Origin: Thermoleophilia bacterium
Lineage (GTDB): Bacteria; Actinomycetota; Thermoleophilia; Gaiellales; Gaiellaceae
Assembly: GCA_025935275.1 (NCBI GenBank)
Contig: JAICVP010000019.1
Span: 1 to 15,023 of the forward strand
DNA length: 15,023 bases
Direction: 5' to 3'
Shown: positions 1-6,674 of the stretch, piece by piece
Layout: each line of letters starts with the position of its first letter
How positions within the stretch are numbered: the stretch's first letter is position 1
The notes under the pieces: generated by a model
What the model was told of the DNA's origin: nothing
Databases searched by the model: none
Seen by the model: the letters and a program-made list of their open reading frames with translations, nothing else
Translations under genes and position numbers: made by a program

Positions 1-1
1 C

Positions 2-790
2 ATCCAGGGCGCCGAGGATCACCTCGGTGACATGGACTTCAAGGTGGCCGGCACGCGGGACGGGATCACCGCCCTCCAGATGGACATCAAGATCACCGGC
101 GTCACGCAGGAGATCATGCGGAACGCGCTCGACCAGGCGAAGCGGGCCCGCGAGTTCATCCTGGACAAGATGGCCGAGGCGATCGCGGAGACCCGCACGG
201 AGCTCTCCGACTACGCGCCGCGGATCACGACGGTGAAGATCGATCCGGAGCAGATCGGGCTCGTCATCGGCAAGGGCGGCGAGACCATCCGCTCGCTCGA
301 GGCCGACTACGAGGTCCAGATCGACATCGAGGAGGACGGGACGATCCTCATCTACGCCGTCGACGGCCCCAAGGCCGAGGCTGCGATCGCAGCGATCCAG
401 GCTCTGACCAAGGAGCCCGAGGTCGGGGACGAATACACCGGCAAGGTCGTGAAGACCACCGACTTCGGCGCCTTCGTGGAGCTGAAGAAGGGGACGGACG
501 GCCTGCTCCACGTTTCGAACGTGGGGCCCGGCCGGGTCGCACACATCGAAGACGTGATCAGCCGCGGCGACGTGCTCGACGTGCAGGTCGTCGAGGTCGA
601 CAAGGCCCGCGGCCGCATCGGCCTCAAGCTCGTCGCCAAGCACGAGGACGGGGCCCTCGTCCAGCCCGAGGAGATCATCGAGCGCGCGAAGGCGGCTCCG
701 CCACGCGAGCGCGAGGAGCGTCCTCGGGACGAGCGCCGCGGTGGAAGAGACCGCGGGCGCCGCGACCGCGGCCCGCGCCGCGAAGGCTAG
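2..790 (+). CDS. pnp: Polyribonucleotide nucleotidyltransferase (PNPase), C-terminal part, truncated by the window edge
   Basis: PNPase degrades RNA 3'-5' by phosphorolysis and can add 3' tails; it acts in cytoplasmic mRNA turnover. The frame is open from base 2, so the true start lies to the left; the ATG at 32 is internal, inside the conserved GAEDHLGDMDFKVAGT motif of the second RNase PH domain. Next come the end of that domain and its helix (to about base 225), a KH domain with the GKGG loop at 269-280, and an S1 domain (about 430-640) with TDFGAFVEL and LLHVSNV. The last 40 or so residues form an Arg/Asp/Glu-rich disordered tail; such basic tails are common in actinobacterial PNPases and probably bind RNA or partners. 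The TAG at 788-790 ends the gene inside the antisense permease gene. In actinobacteria pnp usually precedes an M16 peptidase gene; here three genes intervene. Identity is secure. Confidence 0.97.
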   Translation: MQGAEDHLGDMDFKVAGTRDGITALQMDIKITGVTQEIMRNALDQAKRAREFILDKMAEAIAETRTELSDYAPRITTVKIDPEQIGLVIGKGGETIRSLEADYEVQIDIEEDGTILIYAVDGPKAEAAIAAIQALTKEPEVGDEYTGKVVKTTDFGAFVELKKGTDGLLHVSNVGPGRVAHIEDVISRGDVLDVQVVEVDKARGRIGLKLVAKHEDGALVQPEEIIERAKAAPPREREERPRDERRGGRDRGRRDRGPRREG

Positions 791-1646
791 CCAGCGCGAC
801 CCCTCCGACGATCAGGAGCCCGCCGACGGCGATCCACGCCGTCACGGGCTCCTCGAGCGTCACCGCGCCGAAGAGCACGGCGAGCGCCGGAATGGCATAG
901 GTCGCCGTGACCGCCCGCGTCGGCCCGAAGGCGCGCAGGCCGATGTTCCAGCCGATGTAGCCGAGCAGGGTCGAGAAGATCCCGAGATAGAGGATCAGCG
1001 CGATGTCGCGTCCGGCGACCGAGCCGATGCCGCCGAGGTCGGAGCCGGCGAAGATCGGCAGCAACGCGACCGTCCCGACGAGGCTCGTGGTCGCGGTCAG
1101 CGCGAGGAGGTCGTAGCGGGCGAAGAGCGGCTTCAGGAGGACGTTGTAGAGCGCGAAGGAGAGCGGCGCGCCGAGAACGATCAGCGGCCCCTTGAGTCCG
1201 GAGAGCGAGAACTCCTCGCCCGAGCCGAGGCCGACGACGACGATCACCCCCGCGAAGGCGACGGCGAGCCCGGCGGCCACCCGCAAGCTGAAGCGCTCGA
1301 TCCCGAAGGCGATGGCGAGGGCCATCGTGAGCGCGGGGGAGAGGGCGACGATGAGCGCGGCGATGCCGGACGCGGTGGACGCCTCACCGATGTTCAGGGA
1401 GAGGTGGTAGCCGGCCACGATGACGACGCCCGCAACGAGCAGCCGTGTCGCATCCCTCCGGTCGAGGCCCGGCAGGCCACCCGCGCGCCAGAGGAGAAAG
1501 GCGAAGCCCGGAGCCGCGACGAGGTAACGGGACAGAGCGATCTGCTCGGCGCCGATGCCGTGGTCGATCAGCGCCTTGATCACCGAGAAGGCAGAGGCCC
1601 AGACGACGATCGTGCCGATGAATGAGGCCGTCGGAAAGCGCTGCAC
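675..1646 (-). CDS. EamA/DMT-family transporter (drug/metabolite permease)
   Basis: A predicted inner-membrane permease of 323 residues with the ten hydrophobic segments and two EamA repeats typical of the 10-TMS drug/metabolite transporter family. Repeat one opens with WASAFSVIKALIDHG and repeat two follows SGLKGPLIVLGAPLSFALYNVL. The last segments carry the family-like GYIGWNIGLRAFG and YAIPALAVLFGAVTLEEP. Substrate cannot be told; relatives export amino acids, nucleotides or drugs. The GTG at 1644-1646 is chosen because the first membrane segment begins eight residues later; AGAGAAG just upstream is only a weak ribosome site. The C-terminal 38 residues after the last membrane helix (Gly/Arg-rich, then RARVAEPPSRAR) are read entirely from the antisense strand of the pnp tail, so they are probably a dispensable tail gained by stop-codon loss. 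It is divergent from the flavoprotein gene, with 48 bp between starts. Confidence 0.9.
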   Translation of the reverse strand: MQRFPTASFIGTIVVWASAFSVIKALIDHGIGAEQIALSRYLVAAPGFAFLLWRAGGLPGLDRRDATRLLVAGVVIVAGYHLSLNIGEASTASGIAALIVALSPALTMALAIAFGIERFSLRVAAGLAVAFAGVIVVVGLGSGEEFSLSGLKGPLIVLGAPLSFALYNVLLKPLFARYDLLALTATTSLVGTVALLPIFAGSDLGGIGSVAGRDIALILYLGIFSTLLGYIGWNIGLRAFGPTRAVTATYAIPALAVLFGAVTLEEPVTAWIAVGGLLIVGGVALASLRGAGRGRGARGLFHRGARPEDAPRARVAEPPSRAR

Positions 1647-1651
1647 GCTTC

Positions 1652-1657
1652 TCTATA
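1652..1657 (-). promoter_or_regulatory. Possible -10 box for the EamA permease gene
   Basis: On the minus strand TATAGA lies 5 nt before the GTG start, matching TATAAT at four positions. No convincing -35 is visible. If real, the transcript would be leaderless or nearly so. The same bases read TATAAC on the plus strand, so direction is uncertain. Confidence 0.22.
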
Positions 1658-1676
1658 ACGTCGAAGCGCCGGGAAT

Positions 1677-1685
1677 TGTGAGAAT
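1677..1685 (+). promoter_or_regulatory. Possible extended -10 for the flavoprotein gene
   Basis: TGT followed by GAGAAT forms a TGn-type extended -10 with four of six matches. It lies 9 nt before the ATG at 1695, which has no Shine-Dalgarno. The spacing predicts a leader of about 2-3 nt. The next gene has a similar element, TGTCACAAT. Confidence 0.25.
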
Positions 1686-1694
1686 GGCGTCCAG

Positions 1695-2858
1695 ATGAAG
1701 CGCTACGACGCCATCGTCGTGGGCGCGGGCCCCGCCGGCTCCACGGCCGCCTACCGGCTCGCGAAGGCCGGTGCAGATGTGCTCCTGCTGGATCGCGCCC
1801 GCTTTCCGCGTGACAAGCCGTGCGGCGGCGGCGTGACGGGGCGGGCGGCCCGTCTCCTGCCGTTCTCGATCGAACCGGTGGTGGAGCACGTGGTGTCCGC
1901 CGTGGACATGCGGCTTCGCTACGGAAAGACGCTCGCTCGTGGCAACGGCGTCCCGCTCGTCTACATGACGCAGCGCAAGCGGCTCGATCAGTTCCTCGTC
2001 CAGCAGGCCGTCGAGGCTGGCGCCGACTTCCGCGACGGCGTGAAGGTGGGGGAGCTCGACGTAGGGGACGAGGGAGTGTCGGTCGAAGGCTTCGAGGCGG
2101 AGGTCCTGATCGGGGCGGATGGGATCAACGGCGTCACCGCTCGCACGCTCCGTCTCGGCGGCAACCGCGTCGTCGGCGTCGCCCTCGAGGGGAACTTGCC
2201 CTACGCGAAGCTGGACCGCTCGGCGTACGAAGGTAGGCTCGCGCTCGAGCTCGGCGTCGTTCCCGGCGGCTACGGGTGGGTCTTCCCGAAGGGAGACCAC
2301 GCGAACTTCGGCGTCGGCGGCTGGGAGGAGGAAGGCCCACGCCTGCGCGAGCACCTGCGTCGCCTCTGCGCGGCCCACGGCGTCTCCTTCGACGACCTCG
2401 AGGAGCTGCGCGGCTACCGCCTGCCTCTCCGTGAGCCCGGATCGACCCTCGCGCGCGGCCGGGCGCTCCTCGTCGGCGACGCGGCCGGCCTCATCGACCC
2501 CGTCTCCGGCGACGGCATGTTCGAAGGCTTCCTCAGCTCGCAGTACGCCTCCGAGGCCGCGCTCGACCTCCTCGCGGGTCGTGCAGAGAGCCTCGATCCG
2601 TACGGGCCGCGTCTCGCGAAGCGCCTGGCGAACCATCTCTGGGCGTCCTGGGGGGTGAAGGTGGCGCTCGACCGCTATCCGCGGGCCACGTTTGGTCTCG
2701 CCAGCACGAAGATCGTCTGGCGCTCGGTCGAGCGGCTGGTGCGAGGAGAGGTCGCCGACGTCGGCGGGATCAGGGGTCTCGCACGTCCGCCGCTCAAGGG
2801 GATCGCCCTGCTCGCGCGCGCCGCGGGCGATCCCGGGCGCGCGTACAAGCACGTATGA
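1695..2858 (+). CDS. Geranylgeranyl-reductase-family FAD-dependent oxidoreductase
   Basis: A 387-residue flavoprotein of the geranylgeranyl reductase group (PHBH fold), whose members reduce isoprenoid double bonds in lipids, quinones or chlorophyll side chains. Visible motifs: the FAD-binding GAGPAGSTAA at residues 10-19, ending in an acidic residue (LLLDRARFP); the family signature KPCGGGVTGRA; GADGINGVTARTL; YGWVFPKGDHANFGVGG; and the second FAD motif LLVGDAAGLIDPVSGDGM. Length is usual. The ATG at 1695 places the Rossmann motif at the expected distance; an ATG at 1684 is out of frame. No photosynthesis genes are nearby, so a role in membrane or quinone isoprenoid saturation is more likely than chlorophyll synthesis, but the substrate is inference. 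A lipoprotein gene follows 18 bp downstream, though with its own promoter-like element, so co-transcription is possible but not shown. Confidence 0.9.
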   Translation: MKRYDAIVVGAGPAGSTAAYRLAKAGADVLLLDRARFPRDKPCGGGVTGRAARLLPFSIEPVVEHVVSAVDMRLRYGKTLARGNGVPLVYMTQRKRLDQFLVQQAVEAGADFRDGVKVGELDVGDEGVSVEGFEAEVLIGADGINGVTARTLRLGGNRVVGVALEGNLPYAKLDRSAYEGRLALELGVVPGGYGWVFPKGDHANFGVGGWEEEGPRLREHLRRLCAAHGVSFDDLEELRGYRLPLREPGSTLARGRALLVGDAAGLIDPVSGDGMFEGFLSSQYASEAALDLLAGRAESLDPYGPRLAKRLANHLWASWGVKVALDRYPRATFGLASTKIVWRSVERLVRGEVADVGGIRGLARPPLKGIALLARAAGDPGRAYKHV

Positions 2859-2860
2859 CG

Positions 2861-2869
2861 TGTCACAAT
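2861..2869 (+). promoter_or_regulatory. Possible extended -10 for the lipoprotein gene
   Basis: TGT plus CACAAT (four of six matches to TATAAT) ends 7 nt before the ATG at 2877, the spacing expected if transcription starts at or next to the start codon. A short AGAGG lies 1 nt before the ATG, too close to be a standard ribosome site. Confidence 0.3.
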
Positions 2870-2876
2870 CAGAGGC

Positions 2877-3809
2877 ATGGGCAAGCGTTTCGCATTAGCG
2901 CTTGCAGGTGTCCTCACAGCACTCGCCGTCGCCGGCTGCAGCGACACGCAGTCCAGGGTAGCTCCGACAGCCTCTTCGTCTGAGGCCGACAGACCTTCGG
3001 CCCCGGCGCCGCTGCAGATCGTGGCGCTGACCGAGCAGGGCGACATCGTCGTCATCGACCGCAAGACGAAGGAGTCGCGTGTCCTCGCGTCCTTCCCGCC
3101 GCGGGATGACCGTCAGGTCGCGGCCGGCTCGTTCCGAGCCGTGGACGTGATGGCGCTTCCGGACGGCCGCCTGCTACTGGCGACCTGCTGCGAGCCCGCG
3201 GCCGGCCACATGTACGCCCTCAGCGAGGATGGACACCGGCTCAAGGATCAAGACCTCTTCGCGGAGGACGCGGGTCACGACGCCGACTCGCGCGTTGCGA
3301 GCGGTGAGCTGGTCGGCCTCGTCATCCGGCCGCTCTCCGATCTCAAATCGGCCGCCTCTACGCTCGCGCTCCCACCGGATCTGACGGGGTTCTCGCCGGA
3401 CAACATCTCGTGGGCACCGGGCGAGGAGCGAATCGCATTCACGATCGGAGGGAAGCTCGCGGTCGTCGACGTGTCCGCCGATTCGCTGGCCGATGCGACG
3501 TTCGTGGATCCGCCTAGCGGCTCCCACTGGTCCGGGGCGGCCTACACCACCGACGGCACGGTCGCTGTCGAGCAGGGCGGCGATCCGCTGCATCCCTCGG
3601 GACCGAGCCGCCTCCTGCGGGTGGAGATGGCGACGGGCGAGTCGTCGGAGCTCGTCTCCACAGAGGGACGCGTGACCGATCTGGCGGTCGACTCGACCGG
3701 CACGAGCCTGCTCTGGGTCGAGGGCGGCAACCTGCGCTGGCTGGTCGCTGACCAGGACGCGACGCTCCCCGGCGACTTCATCGCCGCAGGGTGGATGAGC
3801 GCCGCGTAA
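2877..3809 (+). CDS. Predicted lipoprotein of unknown function with beta-propeller-like body
   Basis: A 310-residue exported protein. The start shows a classic lipoprotein signal: Lys3-Arg4, a hydrophobic stretch, and the lipobox VAGC with Cys21 as the lipidated residue. A Ser/Ala/Pro-rich linker (about 22-45) follows. The rest is beta-rich with repeating motifs such as LQIVALTEQGDIVVIDRKT, VMALPDGRLLLATC, ISWAPGEERIAFTIGGKLAVVDV and VTDLAVDSTGTSLLWVEGG, resembling blades of WD40/TolB-type propellers; this fold is inference. It probably sits on the outer face of the membrane. Two adjacent cysteines (ATCCEP) are unusual in an exported protein. No enzyme motif is seen and I do not recognise a named family. 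It lies between the flavoprotein and M16 genes on the same strand, 36 bp before the latter. The minus-strand protein at 11769-12683 is similar in style, not clearly homologous. Confidence 0.72.
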   Translation: MGKRFALALAGVLTALAVAGCSDTQSRVAPTASSSEADRPSAPAPLQIVALTEQGDIVVIDRKTKESRVLASFPPRDDRQVAAGSFRAVDVMALPDGRLLLATCCEPAAGHMYALSEDGHRLKDQDLFAEDAGHDADSRVASGELVGLVIRPLSDLKSAASTLALPPDLTGFSPDNISWAPGEERIAFTIGGKLAVVDVSADSLADATFVDPPSGSHWSGAAYTTDGTVAVEQGGDPLHPSGPSRLLRVEMATGESSELVSTEGRVTDLAVDSTGTSLLWVEGGNLRWLVADQDATLPGDFIAAGWMSAA

Positions 3810-3833
3810 TGAGGCACGTCTGAGCCGAAGGTC

Positions 3834-3839
3834 TACGAT
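3834..3839 (+). promoter_or_regulatory. Likely -10 box giving a leaderless M16 peptidase transcript
   Basis: TACGAT fits the actinobacterial TAnnnT -10 and ends 6 nt before the GTG at 3846, so transcription would begin at the start codon itself. No Shine-Dalgarno precedes the GTG. No clear -35 is seen 16-18 bp upstream. Confidence 0.45.
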
Positions 3840-3845
3840 TCACGC

Positions 3846-5138
3846 GTGCAGAACTACCTGCTGACGACGCTTCCGAGCGGCGCGCGGGTCATCAGCGAGC
3901 CGCTCGAGACCGTTCGCTCCGTCGCGATCGGCCTCTGGATCGGGACGGGGTCCCGCGACGAGCACGACGCGCATGCCGGCGTCACGCACTTCCTCGAGCA
4001 CCTGCTCTTCAAGGGCACTCAGAAGTACTCCGCCCAGGAGATCGCGGAGATCTTCGATGGCTTCGGCGGCGAGCTGAACGCGGCCACCGCACGCGACTAC
4101 ACCGTGGTCTACGCGCGGGTCCTGGACGAGCACGTCGAAGAGGCGCTCGACGTGATGACGGACATGGTCTTCGCTCCGGCTCTCGTCGACCTCGACTCGG
4201 AGCGGGAGGTCGTCCTCGAGGAGATCGCGATGATCGAGGACACCCCGCAGGAGCTCATCCACGACCTGCTCACCCAGGCCGTCTTCGGCAACCATCCGCT
4301 GGGCCGGCCGGTCCTGGGCAGCGCCGACGTAATCGCCAACGTCTCGCGGCGTTCGATCGGCGCCTACCACCGTGCCCGCTACGCCCCCGGGAACGTCGTC
4401 GTGGCCGCAGCTGGCAATCTCGAGCACCAAGACCTGATCCGGCTGGTCGAGGGGATGGAGGCGAAGATCCGCCCGTCGGGAAGGCGTCCTGCTGCGCGAG
4501 CGCCCTGGGTCTCCGCGCCTCCCCCGCGGCTCGCCTTTCAGCGGAAGGACACCGAGCAGTACCACCTCTGCCTCGGCGCGCCCGGCATCTCGCGCTCCGA
4601 TCACCGGCGCTTCGCGGCGTCCATCCTCGACGGAATCCTCGGCGGCTCGGCCTCTTCGCGGCTCTTCCAGGAGATCAGGGAGAAGCGCGGGCTCGCCTAC
4701 ACCGTCTACACGTTCTCCTCGCAGTACGCGGACACGGGGCAAATCGGGGTCTACGTCGGCACGCGGGAGGAGAACCTCCGCGACTGTCTCGAGATCGTCG
4801 CGCAGCAGATCGAGGCGGTCGGGGCCGGTGACGTCACCGAGAACGAGCTCGCGCGCGCAAAGGAGAACCTCAAGGGGCGGATCATGCTCTCCATGGAGCT
4901 GACGTCGAATCGCATGAGCCGGCTCGGCAAATCCGTGATCACGGACAGCGAGCTCCTCGACCTCGACCGGATCCTCGCCGAGATCGATGCCGTGGACGCG
5001 GCGAGCGTCGCAGAGCTCACCCGGGTCCTGCTCGCCCGCGAGCGCCTCTCCGTCGCGGCCGTCGGCCCGAGCGAGAAACGGGTCCTGAAGGCGGTCGAGC
5101 CGGTGTGTCCCGACCTCATCTCGGCCGCCGCGGCGTGA
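3846..5138 (+). CDS. M16 family zinc metallopeptidase (processing-peptidase-like)
   Basis: A 430-residue M16B peptidase, related to mitochondrial processing peptidase and to actinobacterial PepR and Bacillus YmxG/MlpA. The inverted zinc motif HFLEH is at residues 48-52 (His48 and His52 ligands, Glu51 catalytic), followed by LLFKGT, and the third-ligand region EREVVLEEIAMIEDTP near residues 119-134, the normal spacing. The second, non-catalytic half contains LGAPGISRSDHRR, GGSASSRLFQEIREKRGLAYTV and the substrate-holding REKRGLAY motif near residue 280. It probably cleaves peptides or small proteins in the cytoplasm; the substrate is unknown. GTG at 3846 is chosen because MQNYLLTTLPSGARVI aligns with typical family starts and sits just behind a -10 box. 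The gene ends in GTGA, overlapping dapB by 4 nt. Neighbourhood of pnp and dapB is the usual one for this family in actinobacteria. Confidence 0.93.
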   Translation: MQNYLLTTLPSGARVISEPLETVRSVAIGLWIGTGSRDEHDAHAGVTHFLEHLLFKGTQKYSAQEIAEIFDGFGGELNAATARDYTVVYARVLDEHVEEALDVMTDMVFAPALVDLDSEREVVLEEIAMIEDTPQELIHDLLTQAVFGNHPLGRPVLGSADVIANVSRRSIGAYHRARYAPGNVVVAAAGNLEHQDLIRLVEGMEAKIRPSGRRPAARAPWVSAPPPRLAFQRKDTEQYHLCLGAPGISRSDHRRFAASILDGILGGSASSRLFQEIREKRGLAYTVYTFSSQYADTGQIGVYVGTREENLRDCLEIVAQQIEAVGAGDVTENELARAKENLKGRIMLSMELTSNRMSRLGKSVITDSELLDLDRILAEIDAVDAASVAELTRVLLARERLSVAAVGPSEKRVLKAVEPVCPDLISAAAA

Positions 5139-5776
5139 AGGTCCTTCTCTACGGCGCCGACGGCAAGGTCGGCTCGGTGCTCGGGCCGAAGCTCGAGGAG
5201 GCCGGGCACGAGGTCACTCGGGCCCGCAGCGGCGACCAGCCGAAGCGCGACGGGCACGACGCTGCGATCGACTTCACGCGCCCCGACGCGGTCCGAAAGA
5301 ACATCGAGGGCTGCCTCCAGGCAGCCATCCCCTGCGTCGTCGGCACGACGGGCATGGGGCCGGCCGACCTCGCGTCCTTCGACGAGCTTGCGCGAAGGCG
5401 GGACATCGCCTGCTTCGTCGCGCCGAACTTCGCGGTCGGGGCCGTTCTCATGATGCGGTTCGCCGCCGAGGCCGCGAAGTATCTCCCGAAGGCGGAGATC
5501 GTCGAGCTCCACCACGACTCGAAGGTCGACGCGCCCTCGGGCACCGCGCAGGCGACGGCCGAGGCCATGCCGGGCGAGGTGCCGATCCACTCCGTGCGCC
5601 TGCCCGGTCTGATCGCGCATCAGGAGGTGCTGCTCGGCGGAGAAGGGCAGCTCCTCACCATCCGCCACGACACGCTTTCCCGGGAGGCGTTCGTGCCTGG
5701 AGTCCTGCTCGCCCTCGACAAGCTCTCGAGCCTCCCGCCGGGCGTCACGGTCGGGCTCGAAAGCCTCCTGGAGTAA
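5135..5776 (+). CDS. dapB: 4-hydroxy-tetrahydrodipicolinate reductase
   Basis: DapB reduces the DapA product with NAD(P)H in the diaminopimelate/lysine pathway, feeding cell-wall and protein synthesis. The N-terminal nucleotide-binding loop GADGKVG is at residues 7-13. GTTGM and APNFAVGAVLMMRF follow. The signature ELHHDSKVDAPSGTA carries His126/His127 and Lys130 of the active site; SVRLPGLIAHQEVLLGGEGQLLTIRHD closes the catalytic domain. At 213 residues it is short beside the 245-275 usual, mainly between the N-terminal motif and GTTG and again after SGTA. The GTG at 5135 is preferred: it overlaps the M16 stop as GTGA, which implies translational coupling, and puts the dinucleotide loop at the normal position. 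An upstream GTG at 5105 would add ten residues that lack family character. dapA follows after 10 nt. Confidence 0.95.
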   Translation: MKVLLYGADGKVGSVLGPKLEEAGHEVTRARSGDQPKRDGHDAAIDFTRPDAVRKNIEGCLQAAIPCVVGTTGMGPADLASFDELARRRDIACFVAPNFAVGAVLMMRFAAEAAKYLPKAEIVELHHDSKVDAPSGTAQATAEAMPGEVPIHSVRLPGLIAHQEVLLGGEGQLLTIRHDTLSREAFVPGVLLALDKLSSLPPGVTVGLESLLE

Positions 5777-5779
5777 GAT
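5774..5779 (+). promoter_or_regulatory. Likely -10 box for leaderless dapA, overlapping the dapB stop codon
   Basis: TAAGAT contains the dapB TAA stop as its first three bases and ends 7 nt before the dapA GTG at 5787. The geometry predicts a transcript starting at or within 1 nt of the GTG. There is no Shine-Dalgarno. dapA may thus be read both from the upstream operon and from its own promoter. Confidence 0.42.
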
Positions 5780-5786
5780 TCGCCCA

Positions 5787-6671
5787 GTGCTCGGCGAAGT
5801 CCTGACAGCGGCCGTCACGCCCTTTGGCGCCGACGGATCCGTCAACTACGAGGCGTTCAGACGCCTGTGCGCACATCTCGTCGACACGGGCTCGGACGGC
5901 GTCGTCGTGGCCGGGACGACCGGCGAGTCGCCGACCCTGACCGACGACGAGCGCTTCGGCCTCTTCGAAGCTGCGGTCGAGGCCATCGGCGACCGCGCGA
6001 CCGTCGTCGCCGGGACCGGCACGTACTCGACGGCGCACTCGGTGCACCTCACCCGTGAGGCGCACGGGATCGGAGTGGACGCGTTCCTCGTCGTCACGCC
6101 GTACTACTCGAAGCCGCCGGCGCGCGGGATCGTCGCCCATTTTGAGGCGATCGCGGCGGTGACCGACAAGCCGATCGTCGTCTACAACATCCCGCAGCGC
6201 GTGGTCGTGAACATCGAGCCGGACACGCTCACCGAGCTCGCCGAGATCCCGAACGTGCAGTACGTGAAGCAGGCGACGCCCGACATCGACCAGGCGAAGC
6301 GAATCGTGAACGAGAGCGGCCTCACCCTCTACGCCGGGAACGACGACCTGCTGTTGCCGTTCCTCGAGGTGGGCGGGAAGGGCGGCATCTTCGTCTTCAC
6401 GCATCTCGTCGGCCAGCGCGTGCGCGAGCTTCTGACCCGCTACCGGGACGGAGACGCTGCCGGCGCGCAGGAAATCGAGGCCGAGCTGCGGCCGGTCATC
6501 GACGTGCTGGCGATCGACACGAACCCGATCCCGGTCAAGGCTGCGCTGGCCATCGCCGGCCACGACGTCGGGATGCCGCGCCTGCCGCTCGTCGACGCGA
6601 CGGACGCGCAGAAGGCCGAGCTTCGCTCAGTGCTCGAGCGGGCCGGCGTCCTCCAGGCAGCGCAGGTCTAG
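5787..6671 (+). CDS. dapA: 4-hydroxy-tetrahydrodipicolinate synthase
   Basis: DapA condenses pyruvate with aspartate semialdehyde, the first committed step of lysine/diaminopimelate synthesis, in the cytoplasm. The 294 residues form a complete TIM barrel with every key residue at the position known from the E. coli enzyme: Thr44-Thr45 in GTTGESPTL, Tyr106-Tyr107 in VVTPYYSKP, Tyr133 in VVYNIPQR, Arg138, and the Schiff-base Lys161 in YVKQATPD. GND (YAGNDDLLLPF) and the later glycine-rich strand (GGKGGIFVFTHLV) are also as expected; the latter has GIFVF where many have GVISV, a mild departure. GTG at 5787 is chosen for this numbering and for the -10 box before it. The downstream rnj gene starts 3 nt after the stop. 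Confidence 0.97.
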   Translation: MLGEVLTAAVTPFGADGSVNYEAFRRLCAHLVDTGSDGVVVAGTTGESPTLTDDERFGLFEAAVEAIGDRATVVAGTGTYSTAHSVHLTREAHGIGVDAFLVVTPYYSKPPARGIVAHFEAIAAVTDKPIVVYNIPQRVVVNIEPDTLTELAEIPNVQYVKQATPDIDQAKRIVNESGLTLYAGNDDLLLPFLEVGGKGGIFVFTHLVGQRVRELLTRYRDGDAAGAQEIEAELRPVIDVLAIDTNPIPVKAALAIAGHDVGMPRLPLVDATDAQKAELRSVLERAGVLQAAQV

Positions 6672-6674
6672 CCC

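Noticed and set aside
752..777. A 7-bp inverted repeat (CGCGGGC/GCCCGCG) in the pnp-permease overlap as a terminator
   Set aside because: Short, with a 12-nt loop and no U-run; such repeats are common by chance in GC-rich Arg codons.
741..1625. A plus-strand 294-codon frame within the permease gene
   Set aside because: Charged low-complexity translation; the minus strand encodes a clear ten-helix permease.
1653..2852. A 399-codon open frame antisense to the flavoprotein gene
   Set aside because: The plus strand carries every flavoprotein motif; the antisense product is charged low-complexity sequence.
5105..5134. An earlier GTG start for dapB
   Set aside because: The added ten residues have no family counterpart, and the GTG at 5135 overlaps the preceding stop as GTGA.
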